Shown in pieces: positions 19,659 through 28,687 of a DNA stretch of 64,000 nt; position 1 is the first letter of the stretch, and each line of letters starts with the position of its first letter. Below the pieces are notes generated by a model. It searched no databases. It was not told the origin of the DNA and saw only the letters and a list, made by a program, of their open reading frames with translations. The stretch comes from Roseovarius sp. EL26. Its GTDB lineage: Bacteria; Pseudomonadota; Alphaproteobacteria; Rhodobacterales; Rhodobacteraceae. A program made the position numbers and the translations under genes. Location of the stretch: positions 534,436-598,435 of the forward strand of contig NZ_OUMZ01000006.1 of NCBI RefSeq assembly GCF_900327775.1, read 5' to 3'.

Positions 19659-20558
19659 GTGACGGAAAACGGAAAGGATCAGATTGCTGATGCGCAGATG
19701 GGCGCCTCTGAAAATGTGACCTTTACGCAGTATGATCGTCGTAGTCTGACCTATGCAAATTCGTTCGACACGCCAGTGACCGCTTTTGTCATTCGCGTGA
19801 TCGAATGGTTCACCGGAAAATTATCAATTCTGCGCATGATCCGCGTGTTTGAAAAACGCGGTGCCCCTAGTGGGCAGGCATTTTGGCGCGCGACATTGGA
19901 TACCATGGGCATTGATCTTCTGACACCACAGGATCAGCTGGATCACATTCCTTTGGACGGCCCGGTTGTCGTGGTCGCGAACCATCCGCACGGTCTGGTC
20001 GATGGAATGATTTTGGCCGATCTGATTGGTCGTCGCCGCAGTGATTACAAGATCCTGACCCGTGCCTTGCTGACCGGGCTTGATGAAGTCGCCGCGTCTT
20101 ACATGATTCCAGTCCCATTCCCGCATGAACCTGACGTGCAACGCAAGTCAGTGGAAATGCGCGCCAAATCCATGGCACATCTGAAAGAGGGGGGATTGAT
20201 CAGCGTCTTTCCGTCTGGTGTCGTCTCCTCTTCTGATAGCATGTTCGGCCCTGTGATCGAGCGCGACTGGAACGTCTTTACTGCACAGATGATCCGCCGT
20301 TCAGGCGCAAGAATCGTACCGATCTATTTCCCGGGTTCCAATTCGCGCATCTACCAGATGGCCAACCGGATCTCAGCCACGTTACGCCAAAGCCTTTTGC
20401 TGCACGAGGTGGTAAAAAGTTGCAATAAACCGCAAAAACCTGTGGTTGGTCCGCCGATCACAGACGAGCAGATGAAGCTGCTGGAAAGTGATCCACGCGG
20501 TTTTATGGCATGGCTTCGTGACCACACACTGGCGCTGGGTGAAGGTGCTGCTCCTTAA
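19659..20558 (+). CDS. lysophospholipid acyltransferase family protein
   Basis: 299 residues from a GTG with AGGACGGGGA upstream. Acyltransferase motif I is NHPHGLVDG, and the second conserved block is VFPSGVVSSSD, with the later IVPIYFPGSNSR. This family is often annotated as hemolysin-like and transfers acyl chains to lysophospholipids or ornithine lipids at the inner membrane. It follows HPr by 34 bases and is probably in the same transcript. Confidence 0.88.
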   Translation: MTENGKDQIADAQMGASENVTFTQYDRRSLTYANSFDTPVTAFVIRVIEWFTGKLSILRMIRVFEKRGAPSGQAFWRATLDTMGIDLLTPQDQLDHIPLDGPVVVVANHPHGLVDGMILADLIGRRRSDYKILTRALLTGLDEVAASYMIPVPFPHEPDVQRKSVEMRAKSMAHLKEGGLISVFPSGVVSSSDSMFGPVIERDWNVFTAQMIRRSGARIVPIYFPGSNSRIYQMANRISATLRQSLLLHEVVKSCNKPQKPVVGPPITDEQMKLLESDPRGFMAWLRDHTLALGEGAAP

Positions 20559-21146
20559 AGCCAATCGCAGCGAACGGCGGTAAAGAGCCCAGAAATACTG
20601 ATGCTGCACAACGTGCAAATAGCTTCAAAGTGCGCCAAAGCAGATAAAAGTGGCTATTGAGAGTTTTTCAAGATGGACCTACAGGAGCCGAATAGCTGAT
20701 TGGCGAAGGGTCGCATGTCGCAGCGCGAATCCCGGGGTCAAAGGCAGCACTTGTTTTGGTGTTGAGCGCCAGAACGTATCGCGTTCCGATGTTAAAGTTG
20801 CTGACCTCGTGGATACTTTGAACCAGTTCTCACACCCATCGATACTAAAACTCGTCCCTTTCATTCTATCAAGTTGAACACAATTCGCAGATTTTTTGCG
20901 GATTGCCATTCAACTAGTCGGACGATCTTTGTCGATACCCAATTTTTACGTGCGTTTCGTCACATCGGATGACGGTTTCACGTTGGTTAGCGTTCGGCGA
21001 AAGGCAACTCTGCCCGCATTGCAGACTCCAGATATTTTGCGCTGTAAGGGATCGGTGGGATAATACTTTGACGTCCCTGCTCTTCGTGGTTCTTGCTCCT
21101 GCAGGTCGCTTTCCTTATGACCTCAGTGAAGCAGTGGAGATATCAA
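20559..21146. other. intergenic, no gene recognised
   Basis: 588 bases between the acyltransferase and the GT10 gene. Small frames exist (for example 75 codons from 20650) but composition and lack of ribosome-binding sites argue against them. The part from about 20980 to 21060 contains a degenerate CATTGCAG / GGCGAAAGG-like sequence that resembles other gaps in this window. It must also carry the GT10 promoter. Confidence 0.5.
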
Positions 21147-22010
21147 ATGACCGGACAGATGCCAAAGGTGGCGTTTCTGAAGTACGGAGACAAGCTGGGC
21201 CTGAGACCGGGGAATTTCCCGTTGGAGCGGCTGGAATGGCCATTAGGGGAGCCTGAGGATATCTCGGGCAAGACACTATGCGATCTGGGGGCTGATGACC
21301 ATCTATTGATGCTGCCACAGGATCTGGTGCATTTTCGCCCTGGCTTCGGGATCAGGGCGAAGGTGTCGCTGTTGGTGATGGAACCTAAGGCAATCCATAG
21401 CAAACACATGACCATGCTGCGGTGGTCGCATCGACGGTTTTATAAGGTGCTGAGCTGTAACGAGGATCTTTTGGCGCGCATCCCCAATGGCGTGTTCTTT
21501 CCGGCTGGGGATACATGGGCTGAAAATTGGCGCACCGTGGATTGTACCAAGACGCGGATGTGTTCACTGATTGCCTCTGACAAGCGTTCTCAAGAAGGTC
21601 ACAAGCTGCGCCATGAGACGGTGGAGTGGATTCAGGAACAGGGGCTGGACGTGGACGTGATGGGGCGCGGTTATACGCCTTTTTATCACAAGTCGGATGG
21701 GCTTGCCCCTTACCACTTCTCAGTCGTGATCGAAAATGTGCGTGAGCGGAATTACTTCACGGAAAAACTCATCGACGCGATCTTGTGCAAAACCGTACCG
21801 ATCTATTGGGGCTGCCCAAATATCGAAGACTTCTTTGACCCCGCGGCGATGATCATTTGCCAGACGGCGGCTGAGGTTCGCAATGCTGTACAAAGCATGT
21901 CATCCGAGCGCTATGACCAGATCCGCCCCGCGCTGGAGGCTTGTCATGCCCCGGCCGTGGAATTTGCGCAATTCAAACGCCGTGCGGCTGAAATTGTTTT
22001 GGCGTCGTAG
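21147..22010 (+). CDS. GT10 family (alpha-1,3-fucosyltransferase-like) glycosyltransferase
   Basis: 287 residues from the ATG at 21147 (GTGGAG upstream; longer frames from 21093 rejected). The C-terminal half has the GT10 donor-binding motif YHFSVVIENVRERNYFTEKL followed by IDAILCKTVPIYWGCPNI, with the conserved E-N, the Y-x-T-E-K and P-x-x-W/G positions. Such enzymes move fucose from GDP-fucose to surface glycans. No other glycan gene is next to it, so the acceptor is unknown. Its TAG stop directly abuts the stop of the convergent 22011 gene. Confidence 0.88.
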   Translation: MTGQMPKVAFLKYGDKLGLRPGNFPLERLEWPLGEPEDISGKTLCDLGADDHLLMLPQDLVHFRPGFGIRAKVSLLVMEPKAIHSKHMTMLRWSHRRFYKVLSCNEDLLARIPNGVFFPAGDTWAENWRTVDCTKTRMCSLIASDKRSQEGHKLRHETVEWIQEQGLDVDVMGRGYTPFYHKSDGLAPYHFSVVIENVRERNYFTEKLIDAILCKTVPIYWGCPNIEDFFDPAAMIICQTAAEVRNAVQSMSSERYDQIRPALEACHAPAVEFAQFKRRAAEIVLAS

Positions 22011-22721
22011 CTACATCATCCGGATGACAGTTTTATCGATCGCAAGAACATAGCCGCGGCGGGCGATGTTTTTCACGAGAAGTTCGCTGATCATCTGGTT
22101 GCCCAATGTGTCCCGCAGGCGTTTGATGCGGGTGGCGCCGGCGGCTTCTTCGCAGTCTTCCGTTTTACGGCCGGAAATTATCGCTTCGATCTGCGCACCG
22201 GTGAGAACGTCATCATCCATTCTTGCCTCGGCTAGGATCGACAATGTCTCAATCGCAGCATCGGTCAGTTTGAAACCCATGTCGTTGAGGTAGGCTGTTT
22301 TTTCATCGCGGCTGATCAGCAGAGAATTGACCTGAATGCCCGAGCGCTCAATCTGTGCCATGCGGCGGTTCATGGTGACAAGCATGATCAAAAATACCAA
22401 CGTGGCGATCAGCAAGGCGGCAGAAAACACGAGCAGGACGAAGATGACCATGCGATAGCTGGTCAGGGTTTCGGCAAAGGCGGTGCCAGAAAGCGCCAAA
22501 ATTTCTAGCAATTTGATATCCGTGTCTGAGGTCAGCGCATCGTTTTCAACAAAGATCCGTTCAACCCGTGCGTTAAAGGCGTTGGCGTCGGGTAAGGTCA
22601 GGAAAAGGAATATCGCCGCCAGCGCAAGAATAGCGATGATGGCGGCAACGCCGAAGGTGACAACGCGATTTCCCGTGCGACGGGCATCTACGACGGAGGC
22701 AGCAAAGGGGTTCATGGGCAT
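22011..22721 (-). CDS. two-TM protein with C-terminal winged-helix domain
   Basis: 236 residues, function unknown. Two TM segments (about 22-43 and 88-115) flank a short periplasmic loop, followed by a cytoplasmic part. Residues about 150-236 look like a winged helix (MGFKLTDAAIETLSILAEARM, then AGATRIKRLRDTLGNQMISELLVKNIARRGYVLAI), ending like an OmpR/ToxR-type wing. This would be a membrane-anchored DNA-binding protein with the domain order reversed compared with ToxR (DNA-binding part C-terminal). A small exported protein starts just upstream on the same strand. Confidence 0.6.
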   Translation of the reverse strand: MPMNPFAASVVDARRTGNRVVTFGVAAIIAILALAAIFLFLTLPDANAFNARVERIFVENDALTSDTDIKLLEILALSGTAFAETLTSYRMVIFVLLVFSAALLIATLVFLIMLVTMNRRMAQIERSGIQVNSLLISRDEKTAYLNDMGFKLTDAAIETLSILAEARMDDDVLTGAQIEAIISGRKTEDCEEAAGATRIKRLRDTLGNQMISELLVKNIARRGYVLAIDKTVIRMM

Positions 22722-22727
22722 AGGTTG

Positions 22728-22958
22728 TTATTGCTCCGAAACCGAGACGATCTTGAGCAAGATCAGCCCCTGCTCTGCCAGTTGTTCCTTGAGCTCAGCT
22801 GCGGCGTTTTCTTTGGTGCAAGTGCCGCTGATCTGGGCTGTTTCAAAGAAGAGCTCAAGCGGGTTGTCGCGCTTGGCCTTGTATTCGACGGTACAATCGG
22901 CGTGGGCCGGAAGGACCAGAGCCAGCAGGATGGCGAGGGAAAGAAGGATCTGTTTCAT
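22728..22958 (-). CDS. small exported protein
   Basis: 76 residues: Sec signal peptide (MKQILLSLAILLALVLPAHA) then a 56-residue mature part with two Cys (DCTVEYK and SGTCTKENA) that could form a disulfide. Family not recognised. Ends 6 bases before the start of the membrane-anchored winged-helix gene, so the two are probably one operon and the exported peptide could be the signal or partner sensed by its neighbour. Confidence 0.65.
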   Translation of the reverse strand: MKQILLSLAILLALVLPAHADCTVEYKAKRDNPLELFFETAQISGTCTKENAAAELKEQLAEQGLILLKIVSVSEQ

Positions 22959-23141
22959 GCCGCCAACATGCGCAAAGCCGTGGGGCTATTCAATAACAAC
23001 CGGGTGAGGCGGCGCTTATCGGCCACGTTATTGGATTACATTCGCACGATATTGCCTGTCTTGCAGGGGAAGCCCCAGTTTTATCCTGAACCCAGCGCAT
23101 CTTGCTTGGGCACATCAAGATATCTGCAAGAGGAATGCAAA

Positions 23142-23357
23142 ATGACCTATCAGGGTTTTATCGGAATGATCTTGTCAACGGGGGTGATTGTGGCAGGCTT
23201 TAACGTGGCACCGGCAAGAGCGGGCGACGATGATGTCGCCAAAGTGGTGGTGGGGGGTGCAGCGCTGGTTATCTTGGGGGCTCCGATCATATCCGCACAG
23301 GATGATGACGATGATGATTATTATTATTATGTCACCACAAAACAGAGTCACTCTTAG
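23142..23357 (+). CDS. small exported protein with Asp/Tyr-rich tail
   Basis: 71 residues, family unknown. Starts at the ATG at 23142 with AAGAGGA upstream; the longer frame from 22725 overlaps the opposite-strand genes and is rejected. N-terminal signal/TM segment (GFIGMILSTGVIVAGFNVAPARA), a second hydrophobic stretch (VVVGGAALVILGAPIISAQ) and a tail of six Asp followed by four Tyr. Possibly a small envelope protein. Confidence 0.55.
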   Translation: MTYQGFIGMILSTGVIVAGFNVAPARAGDDDVAKVVVGGAALVILGAPIISAQDDDDDDYYYYVTTKQSHS

Positions 23358-23722
23358 CAACCCGTGGCACGCCCGCATTTGCCAGATGCCTGTCGCATCT
23401 ACCGCGACACTCATAATGGTAGACGTTTCGGCTACAATGGGCAGTGTTTGAAGCGCAATTATTCGGGCTTTGATCATTTGCCGAAACACAGCGCAAAAAA
23501 CGTAGAAGGCTAGGGTTCCTGTCTAACGTCCGCGCCTATCTTGCGCAAAGCTGACTGTGAGGACTCTCCGCAGCATCCGGTAGTTTGGGCTCGGAGCAGA
23601 TCTGCGCTGCAATGGGCTTTCAATGTCTGCTTTGAGTAACTTCCCTGTAAAGTTTTGAATGCTCACACATCTAATTCTGCTCCTACACTTGACGTCCGAA
23701 ATGCGTTGAATTAGGTGGTAGT
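23358..23722. other. intergenic left of the island, no gene recognised
   Basis: 365 bases with no convincing frame. It carries a degenerate sequence (about 23521-23640, with ACGTCCGC, GCGCTGCAATG and CAATGTCTGC) similar in style to other gaps here. A TTGACG element at 23689-23694 lies 36 bases before the tRNA-Gly 5' half and is the likely original tRNA promoter. Confidence 0.5.
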
Positions 23723-23769
23723 TCTGTTGAGCGGGCGTTGTGTAGTGGTAAGACCTTAGCCTTCCAAGC
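23723..23769 (+). repeat. left attachment repeat of the genomic island (attL)
   Basis: 47 nt identical to 63209-63255. It starts 8 bases before the tRNA-Gly 5' end and ends in the anticodon stem (CTTCCAAGC). To its right the sequence diverges at once (AATGTACATG). The integrase gene begins about 127 bases further in. Crossover in the anticodon loop is typical for tyrosine recombinases using tRNA genes. Confidence 0.93.
23731..23769 (+). pseudogene. 5' half of tRNA-Gly(UCC), interrupted by the island
   Basis: GCGGGCG acceptor strand, D arm and anticodon stem-loop up to AAGC are identical to the complete gene at 63217-63290; the 3' half is missing. It is the displaced chromosomal 5' half left after integration. 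A transcript from the TTGACG promoter would run into the island. Confidence 0.92.
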
Positions 23770-23895
23770 AATGTACATGAATTTCATTTGGTCACATGTA
23801 CTTGCTATATATTTCATTTAATTGAATAATGTTTGGCAACTAGCCACACCACATATCATGTATTTGCATACAGTTACCGACAAAAAACAGACAAA

Positions 23896-24990
23896 ATGCC
23901 GAAGCTCACTGAGACCTACGCCCGTAAGATACAACAGACAAAATCCGGCACCAGTAAACACTGGGATAGCGAGATCAAAGGGCTTGTTCTCTTTGTGGGG
24001 AAGAAGGCCAAGACCTGGTACTTCCAAAAAGATGTGGGAGGCCAAACTCGCCGCGTATTGATTGGCCGATTTCCAGTAATATCAGCGAACGCGGCGCGTC
24101 AGACGGCCCTTGGTTTTGCGCTTGAATGGGGGAGGGGGGCAGGAAAGAAAATCCAAATTGGGCCGCCCAAGCTTATCGATGCGCTCAAGGCCTATCTTTC
24201 GAGACCAAAGCTTCGCTCCGAAACCCATAAAGACGGTATGCGGAAACTCTTTGAAAATCATTTAAAAGATTGGCTTCATCTGCCTCTAGATGAGTTGACT
24301 AAAAGCATGGTGGTCGAGCGGCATCGGTCACTCGCAAAAACGCCGTCAACAGCAAACCACACACTTCGATACTTCAGGTCTGTCTGGAACCACGCCAGGC
24401 GAACGTCAGATCTCCCTGAAGCGCCCACCATGGCAATTGAGTGGTTCGATGAAGCTCCACCTGGAACAATCATTAGTGACTTAAAGCTTTGGCGTCAGAC
24501 CACGAGTGACTTGTACAATCCAATCCATACGGTGTTCTACGAATTGCTTCTGTTTACAGGTTTGCGCAAAACAGAGGCTCTTACGCTGGAGTGGAAAAAC
24601 GTACATGAAGGCCATATCCACCTGCCGGTCACTAAAAACGGTCGGAGTTTTGATCTACCCATTTTACAACGCCATCATGAGATACTAGCCCCTGTTCGAG
24701 GCCTCCACCGTCGTTGGGTTTTCCCTTCTCCGAAAGGTCCAGAAGGTCGTCTTGGTGCACCAAGACGACTGCAATGGAGCCCACATGCGCATCGGCGCAC
24801 CTTTGCGACAGTTGCAATGGAGGCGGGGGTGCTGGAAGAGGTTGTGGGGCGATTGCTCAATCATACACCACTTTCAATCACCGGGCAGAGATATGCTCGC
24901 CCGTCGCTTGACGCATTGCGACCTGCAATGGAGACTGTTTGCAAAGAGCTGCAGCTCAGGACACATCACGGGTATTCAAGTGAAGATTAA
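23896..24990 (+). CDS. tyrosine recombinase (site-specific integrase)
   Basis: 364 residues from MPKLTETYARKIQQTKSG, the usual start of P4-like integrases; the frame is open to 23833 and neither start has a good ribosome-binding site. Catalytic residues are complete: Arg224 (TGLRKTEA), the beta-hairpin Lys (VTKNG), H297-A-H-R300 (HAHRRTF), His323 (LLNHTP) and nucleophile Tyr333 (QRYARP). An N-terminal arm-binding and a SAM-like core-binding region precede. It is placed just inside attL, as in integrated elements, and probably moved the whole 23.7-63.2 kb island. Confidence 0.93.
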   Translation: MPKLTETYARKIQQTKSGTSKHWDSEIKGLVLFVGKKAKTWYFQKDVGGQTRRVLIGRFPVISANAARQTALGFALEWGRGAGKKIQIGPPKLIDALKAYLSRPKLRSETHKDGMRKLFENHLKDWLHLPLDELTKSMVVERHRSLAKTPSTANHTLRYFRSVWNHARRTSDLPEAPTMAIEWFDEAPPGTIISDLKLWRQTTSDLYNPIHTVFYELLLFTGLRKTEALTLEWKNVHEGHIHLPVTKNGRSFDLPILQRHHEILAPVRGLHRRWVFPSPKGPEGRLGAPRRLQWSPHAHRRTFATVAMEAGVLEEVVGRLLNHTPLSITGQRYARPSLDALRPAMETVCKELQLRTHHGYSSED

Positions 24991-25852
24991 GGAATGGAAC
25001 CGGAGAACTCCGCTCGACTTTAAGGGAGTGAGATTGCTCGGAGCAGCGCTCTATCTGAGATCGCATAAGTTGCATGACTGGACGCAAAAGCAATTGCTTG
25101 AGCAGCAAGAAGCTGAGAAGGATCTCGCTAATTTTAATGAACTCGAGTTTCCACACGGCGTCGATCATTGGCAGAACGAATGCGGACGAGGACGGCGGAC
25201 GCTGGATGAACTGGAATGGCGGCTACAGGTACTCGGAGCATCGCAAACTGATTACGAAAAAGGGAAGTCTATGCGCGCCATGGACTTTCAGTTTCGTTGG
25301 GATTTGTTAATCAATCATAAATTCTTAATGGCGTATCTGTCTGATGATCAACCTGATTGGGCAATTGGCTGGGACCGGGAAACTCCAATTAGTGAGCGTT
25401 GGGGGGATGATCCGGCAGAGGCCCTGCAATCTATTTTCTTCAAAGAGTTTGAACGAGTAACCGGGCCTGAGCCAGAATTCTTGCCTTATCTACGCGAGCC
25501 AGAGGAATTTGAATTTCATTTGGCTGCTTGGAAGCTCTGTGAACCTGAAAGAGGCATAGGTCAGCCCAAGGGGCGCAGATGGCCAGATGGATTGAATAAT
25601 GCGGCCTCGTATACCTATTCTATTCGTAGAAAAACGATGGAAAAGGGATCTCCGATAACGATTGAGAAGGCGATCGAGAGGGCGCTGGAAGAGTACACCA
25701 TAATTGGGTCCGAAGAATTCGAGTGCTTTCCTAATAAAACTTCCGCGATTGTGAGTGATGCCGCCAGCGAAGGAGGGCGTCTCGAGGGAGCAAAGAAAGC
25801 TATTCGCAAGCTTTTGTCAAAGTGGGAAAAGGAAGAGAAAGACTTCTGGTAA
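24980..25852 (+). CDS. unknown protein overlapping the integrase
   Basis: 290 residues from the GTG at 24980, overlapping the integrase stop by 11 bases; an earlier in-frame start would lie deep inside the integrase gene. No family recognised. The sequence is rich in charged residues and Trp, without signal or TM segments (for example KIKEWNRRTPLDFKG, WDLLINHKFLMAYLSDD), and ends in a basic helix (EGAKKAIRKLLSKWEKEEKDFW). Translational coupling to the integrase suggests a role in the element's own transfer or regulation. Confidence 0.7.
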   Translation: MKIKEWNRRTPLDFKGVRLLGAALYLRSHKLHDWTQKQLLEQQEAEKDLANFNELEFPHGVDHWQNECGRGRRTLDELEWRLQVLGASQTDYEKGKSMRAMDFQFRWDLLINHKFLMAYLSDDQPDWAIGWDRETPISERWGDDPAEALQSIFFKEFERVTGPEPEFLPYLREPEEFEFHLAAWKLCEPERGIGQPKGRRWPDGLNNAASYTYSIRRKTMEKGSPITIEKAIERALEEYTIIGSEEFECFPNKTSAIVSDAASEGGRLEGAKKAIRKLLSKWEKEEKDFW

Positions 25853-25969
25853 TCATTAACTTATGGGTGCTGCCAATTTTACCCTAGAAATAGCGGAATA
25901 CTCGGGAAAAGACAGTCGCCAACAATTGTGCTGTGCTTGCTGTAGTTCAAATGGAGCAGGAGTAACACA

Positions 25970-26173
25970 ATGCTAAGCGAAACAAGTGAGGACCGTTTGC
26001 TCAACCGAGAGGAAGTTGAAGAACGGTTCGGCATTCCAAAACGTTTTCTGGAAACTGCGATTACCCGTGACAATGGCCCACGCCGCGTCCGGATCGGCCG
26101 TTTGGTCAAATACCGTGTAAAAGATGTCAGTGATTGGATTGAAGCCAATACTTCTCCGGGGGTGGATCAATGA
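25970..26173 (+). CDS. AlpA-like helix-turn-helix regulator / excisionase
   Basis: 67 residues with good ribosome-binding sequence AGGAG. Contains a MerR/AlpA-type HTH (LLNREEVEERFGIPKRFLETAI) and the wing VRIGRLVKYRVKDVSDWIEANT. Such proteins act as excisionases or activators of integrase genes in islands. Its TGA overlaps the next start (ATGA). Confidence 0.85.
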   Translation: MLSETSEDRLLNREEVEERFGIPKRFLETAITRDNGPRRVRIGRLVKYRVKDVSDWIEANTSPGVDQ

Positions 26174-26832
26174 CTGCGACTTCCGGTAAAAGCGACTATA
26201 ACAAGCTAAGGTTCGATTGGAAAAAGGAGGTTAATGCTTCAGCAAACTTGAGCAGAGGCGCCAAACATATGGCAGCGTATCTGTGTGATACCTTTGTGAA
26301 CAAAGAGAACGGATGTTGTTGGCCAAAAAACAAAACATTGGCGAGAAAACTCTCCCTGAGTACGCGTACTGTTCAGCGCCATATCAAAGAACTATTGGAA
26401 CGAGGTTGGTTACGACACGCCAAAATTAAAAACACCCGTCGCGCCCTTCAGATTGCTTTTCCAAGTAAGAATAAAGGTGACACTGAACATGGCATTTTGT
26501 CACCTACAAGGATGACAAAAATGTCGCGCAGAGATGACACGACTGTCACCCCCTATAAGAACCAAGAAAATAACCTAAGAATATGCAATACCTCTTCACT
26601 GACGATTTCGACCGTTACGATTGGTGAGCAAGAAGAGCTGGCCCTCGCAACGTGGGAGACATGGGTGAAAGACAACACTACGTTGGATATTGAGGATGTC
26701 TTTGGATTGCTGAGAAGGAATGGTGGCTTTGTATTTCCAGTCCGCTTTCCAAAAGACGAGGATGCATGCCAATACAAAATGTTTTTCCAAGACCTTGTCG
26801 CATCTAACGGAGCCAATATTGCGAGAAGATGA
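26170..26832 (+). CDS. helix-turn-helix protein (possible replication/regulatory protein)
   Basis: 220 residues. Residues about 20-80 show the HTH_36-type winged helix found in phage and plasmid initiators (LSRGAKHMAAYLCDTFVNKE, then WPKNKTLARKLSLSTRTVQRHIKELLERGWLRH). The rest is unassigned. Coupled by ATGA overlap to the AlpA-like gene. Most likely part of the element's maintenance module. Confidence 0.75.
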   Translation: MTATSGKSDYNKLRFDWKKEVNASANLSRGAKHMAAYLCDTFVNKENGCCWPKNKTLARKLSLSTRTVQRHIKELLERGWLRHAKIKNTRRALQIAFPSKNKGDTEHGILSPTRMTKMSRRDDTTVTPYKNQENNLRICNTSSLTISTVTIGEQEELALATWETWVKDNTTLDIEDVFGLLRRNGGFVFPVRFPKDEDACQYKMFFQDLVASNGANIARR

Positions 26833-27412
26833 GATGATTCAAACTGGCTCTGAAAGAAATAGTTCTTCAATCCCATGCAGAGAGGGGGGGCGGTCAAAAG
26901 TCTGGTACCTTTTGATGGCTAGACCCGCATCCCTCTCATGGGGGGATTTTTTTCCTAAGTTGGTGAATTTTAGACGATTTTTAGTTGTTGGTTCTCGTGA
27001 TGGGGAAATAAATTCAATAAAAACAATGCATTAAATCTTTTTGTGTGTTTCGGATGGTCCAATAAATTAGTTTTTTTCCCGTTAAAGATCCGCATTCGAA
27101 TATCGGCTCAAAATCTAGGTTTAGAATGAGTGGCTGGAATGTAAGCAGTTTCTGAGCTTTTTTGGCAGTAAAGGGCGGAAAACGGACCTTCGCTGCGGGT
27201 ATATTGGCCCATCCCTTTCCAAGAGAAAGCGGACGTTCTAACAGCCGGATTTATGTACGAAATGCGAATAACTACTCAGAGTTCTTAAACTCATAGCAAT
27301 GCGTAGATATTGGCAGTGATAATGTCTAGGATTGATTAATTACTATGCCTGTGTTGTTGCTAAAAAATACAGCCCATGGTTTAAGTGGAAAAAAGTTACG
27401 AAAATTTACTAC
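26833..27412. other. AT-rich gap before the ABC-3C operon
   Basis: 580 bases without a supported gene. AT-rich and probably containing the promoter of the defence operon. Around 27165-27240 a degenerate inverted-looking sequence (AACGGACCTTCGCTGCGGG and AAGCGGACGTTCT) resembles sequences in other gaps of the window. Confidence 0.45.
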
Positions 27413-28687
27413 ATGGCTGAAGAAGCTCCGACACTAGTTACTCCGACAGATTCAGCCACGCTGTGCGACAATCCTGAACTGGACATTATCTTTGTGCATG
27501 GGCTTGCGGGAGACCGCTTTGGCACGTGGACCAATGCGGCCAAGGAACTTTGGCCTCGACTAATCGCGGATACATTCATGACCTGCCGTGTTTATACCTG
27601 TGGATTCAAATCCTCCCGAACGGCAGGTATCACGGCCGGAGAGGGGACCTCAATCATGGATCTGGGGATCCTTGTTGCAGATGGTTTGATTTGTCGCGAG
27701 CCCTCAGCACCCAAGACGCTGTTCATCTGTCACAGCCTTGGAGGTCTTGTGGTCAAACAGATGCTTCGCAAATGCAGCGATTCAGCGGATAGCGATTTCA
27801 ATGAGCTTGGCCGATCATGCGTCGGTGTCGCGTTCCTTGCCACGCCGCACCAGGGGTCCAAATTCGCGTCAACGCTCAACACTATCTTGTCAAACGGGGC
27901 GAGCAAGCAACTGTCTCAGCTGACCGACAGAGAAGAGGAACTCACCAGTCTGAATGAGTACTTCCGCGCACATGTTGGCCGAAAATGCATTGCAGTGAAG
28001 TCATTCTACGAAACGGAAAAGACGTGGGGTGTCCAGATCGTCGACAAGGTGAGCGGAAACCCAGGTGTTTACGGAAGTGATCCTATCCCGGTTGAAGCAG
28101 ACCATATCGGTATCTGTAAACCAGAGACGAGCGAAGCCCCTGTTCACAAGTCCATTTGTAAGTTCATTCGGGATCATCTCGCAAAAAAGATCACGGGCGC
28201 CGATGGTCCAACTAGGGATGAGGAGAACAAAAGTCTGGAGGGCGCGGTTGCTGGTGGTGAGGCTGGGTCTTCCTCAAATTTGGATTTGCTATCAGATTTC
28301 GAGATTTTCACGCAAATGTCGGAAGATGACAGGCGTGACTTGGAAACCAAGTTGAGTGTTGCTGATCGCGACTATCTGGTGCGGACCGCCAAGCGCAAGA
28401 AAGAGCGCTTTCATACGGAACTCAGGCGCCATATTGAGCAGCCGTCTGCAGTCGCGCGCTATGCGAAATTGATGGCGGATGTGGAATCGCGTTTCAATCG
28501 CCACGTTGCGCGTGTTATTGCTGATGGCGGTGGGCTTTCTGATGTAGATTGTGCAATCCAGGAATATGTTTTGGATCCCTGCATCGAGGTTCATTCGACA
28601 TCGGATCAAGCAATTTCTGCAAATGTTGTCGACGGTGCACTCTATTATTTGGCTGGCAATTGCCACATTGCGTGGGACAATGACTGA
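27413..28687 (+). CDS. ABC-3C system effector: alpha/beta hydrolase (lipase-like) with ABC-3C C-terminal domain
   Basis: 424 residues from the ATG at 27413; a frame from 27332 exists but its extra residues are not hydrolase-like. The N-terminal 250 residues form a SERAC1/DUF676-type alpha/beta hydrolase: oxyanion region FVHGLAGDRFGTW, nucleophile elbow ICHSLGGLVVKQM (Ser108), catalytic His231 in VEADHIGICKP. The C-terminal about 140 residues after an acidic linker end in GALYYLAGNCHIAWD, the pattern of the ABC-three-component C-terminal domain. In these predicted conflict systems the effector is released or activated by the ATPase. A lipase-like effector would damage membranes. Overlaps the next gene by 8 bases. 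Confidence 0.85.
   Translation: MAEEAPTLVTPTDSATLCDNPELDIIFVHGLAGDRFGTWTNAAKELWPRLIADTFMTCRVYTCGFKSSRTAGITAGEGTSIMDLGILVADGLICREPSAPKTLFICHSLGGLVVKQMLRKCSDSADSDFNELGRSCVGVAFLATPHQGSKFASTLNTILSNGASKQLSQLTDREEELTSLNEYFRAHVGRKCIAVKSFYETEKTWGVQIVDKVSGNPGVYGSDPIPVEADHIGICKPETSEAPVHKSICKFIRDHLAKKITGADGPTRDEENKSLEGAVAGGEAGSSSNLDLLSDFEIFTQMSEDDRRDLETKLSVADRDYLVRTAKRKKERFHTELRRHIEQPSAVARYAKLMADVESRFNRHVARVIADGGGLSDVDCAIQEYVLDPCIEVHSTSDQAISANVVDGALYYLAGNCHIAWDND

Noticed and set aside
22725..23141. Long plus-strand frame before the Asp/Tyr-rich protein
   Set aside because: It is antisense to a good signal-peptide gene; only the part from 23142 has a ribosome-binding site and protein-like sequence.
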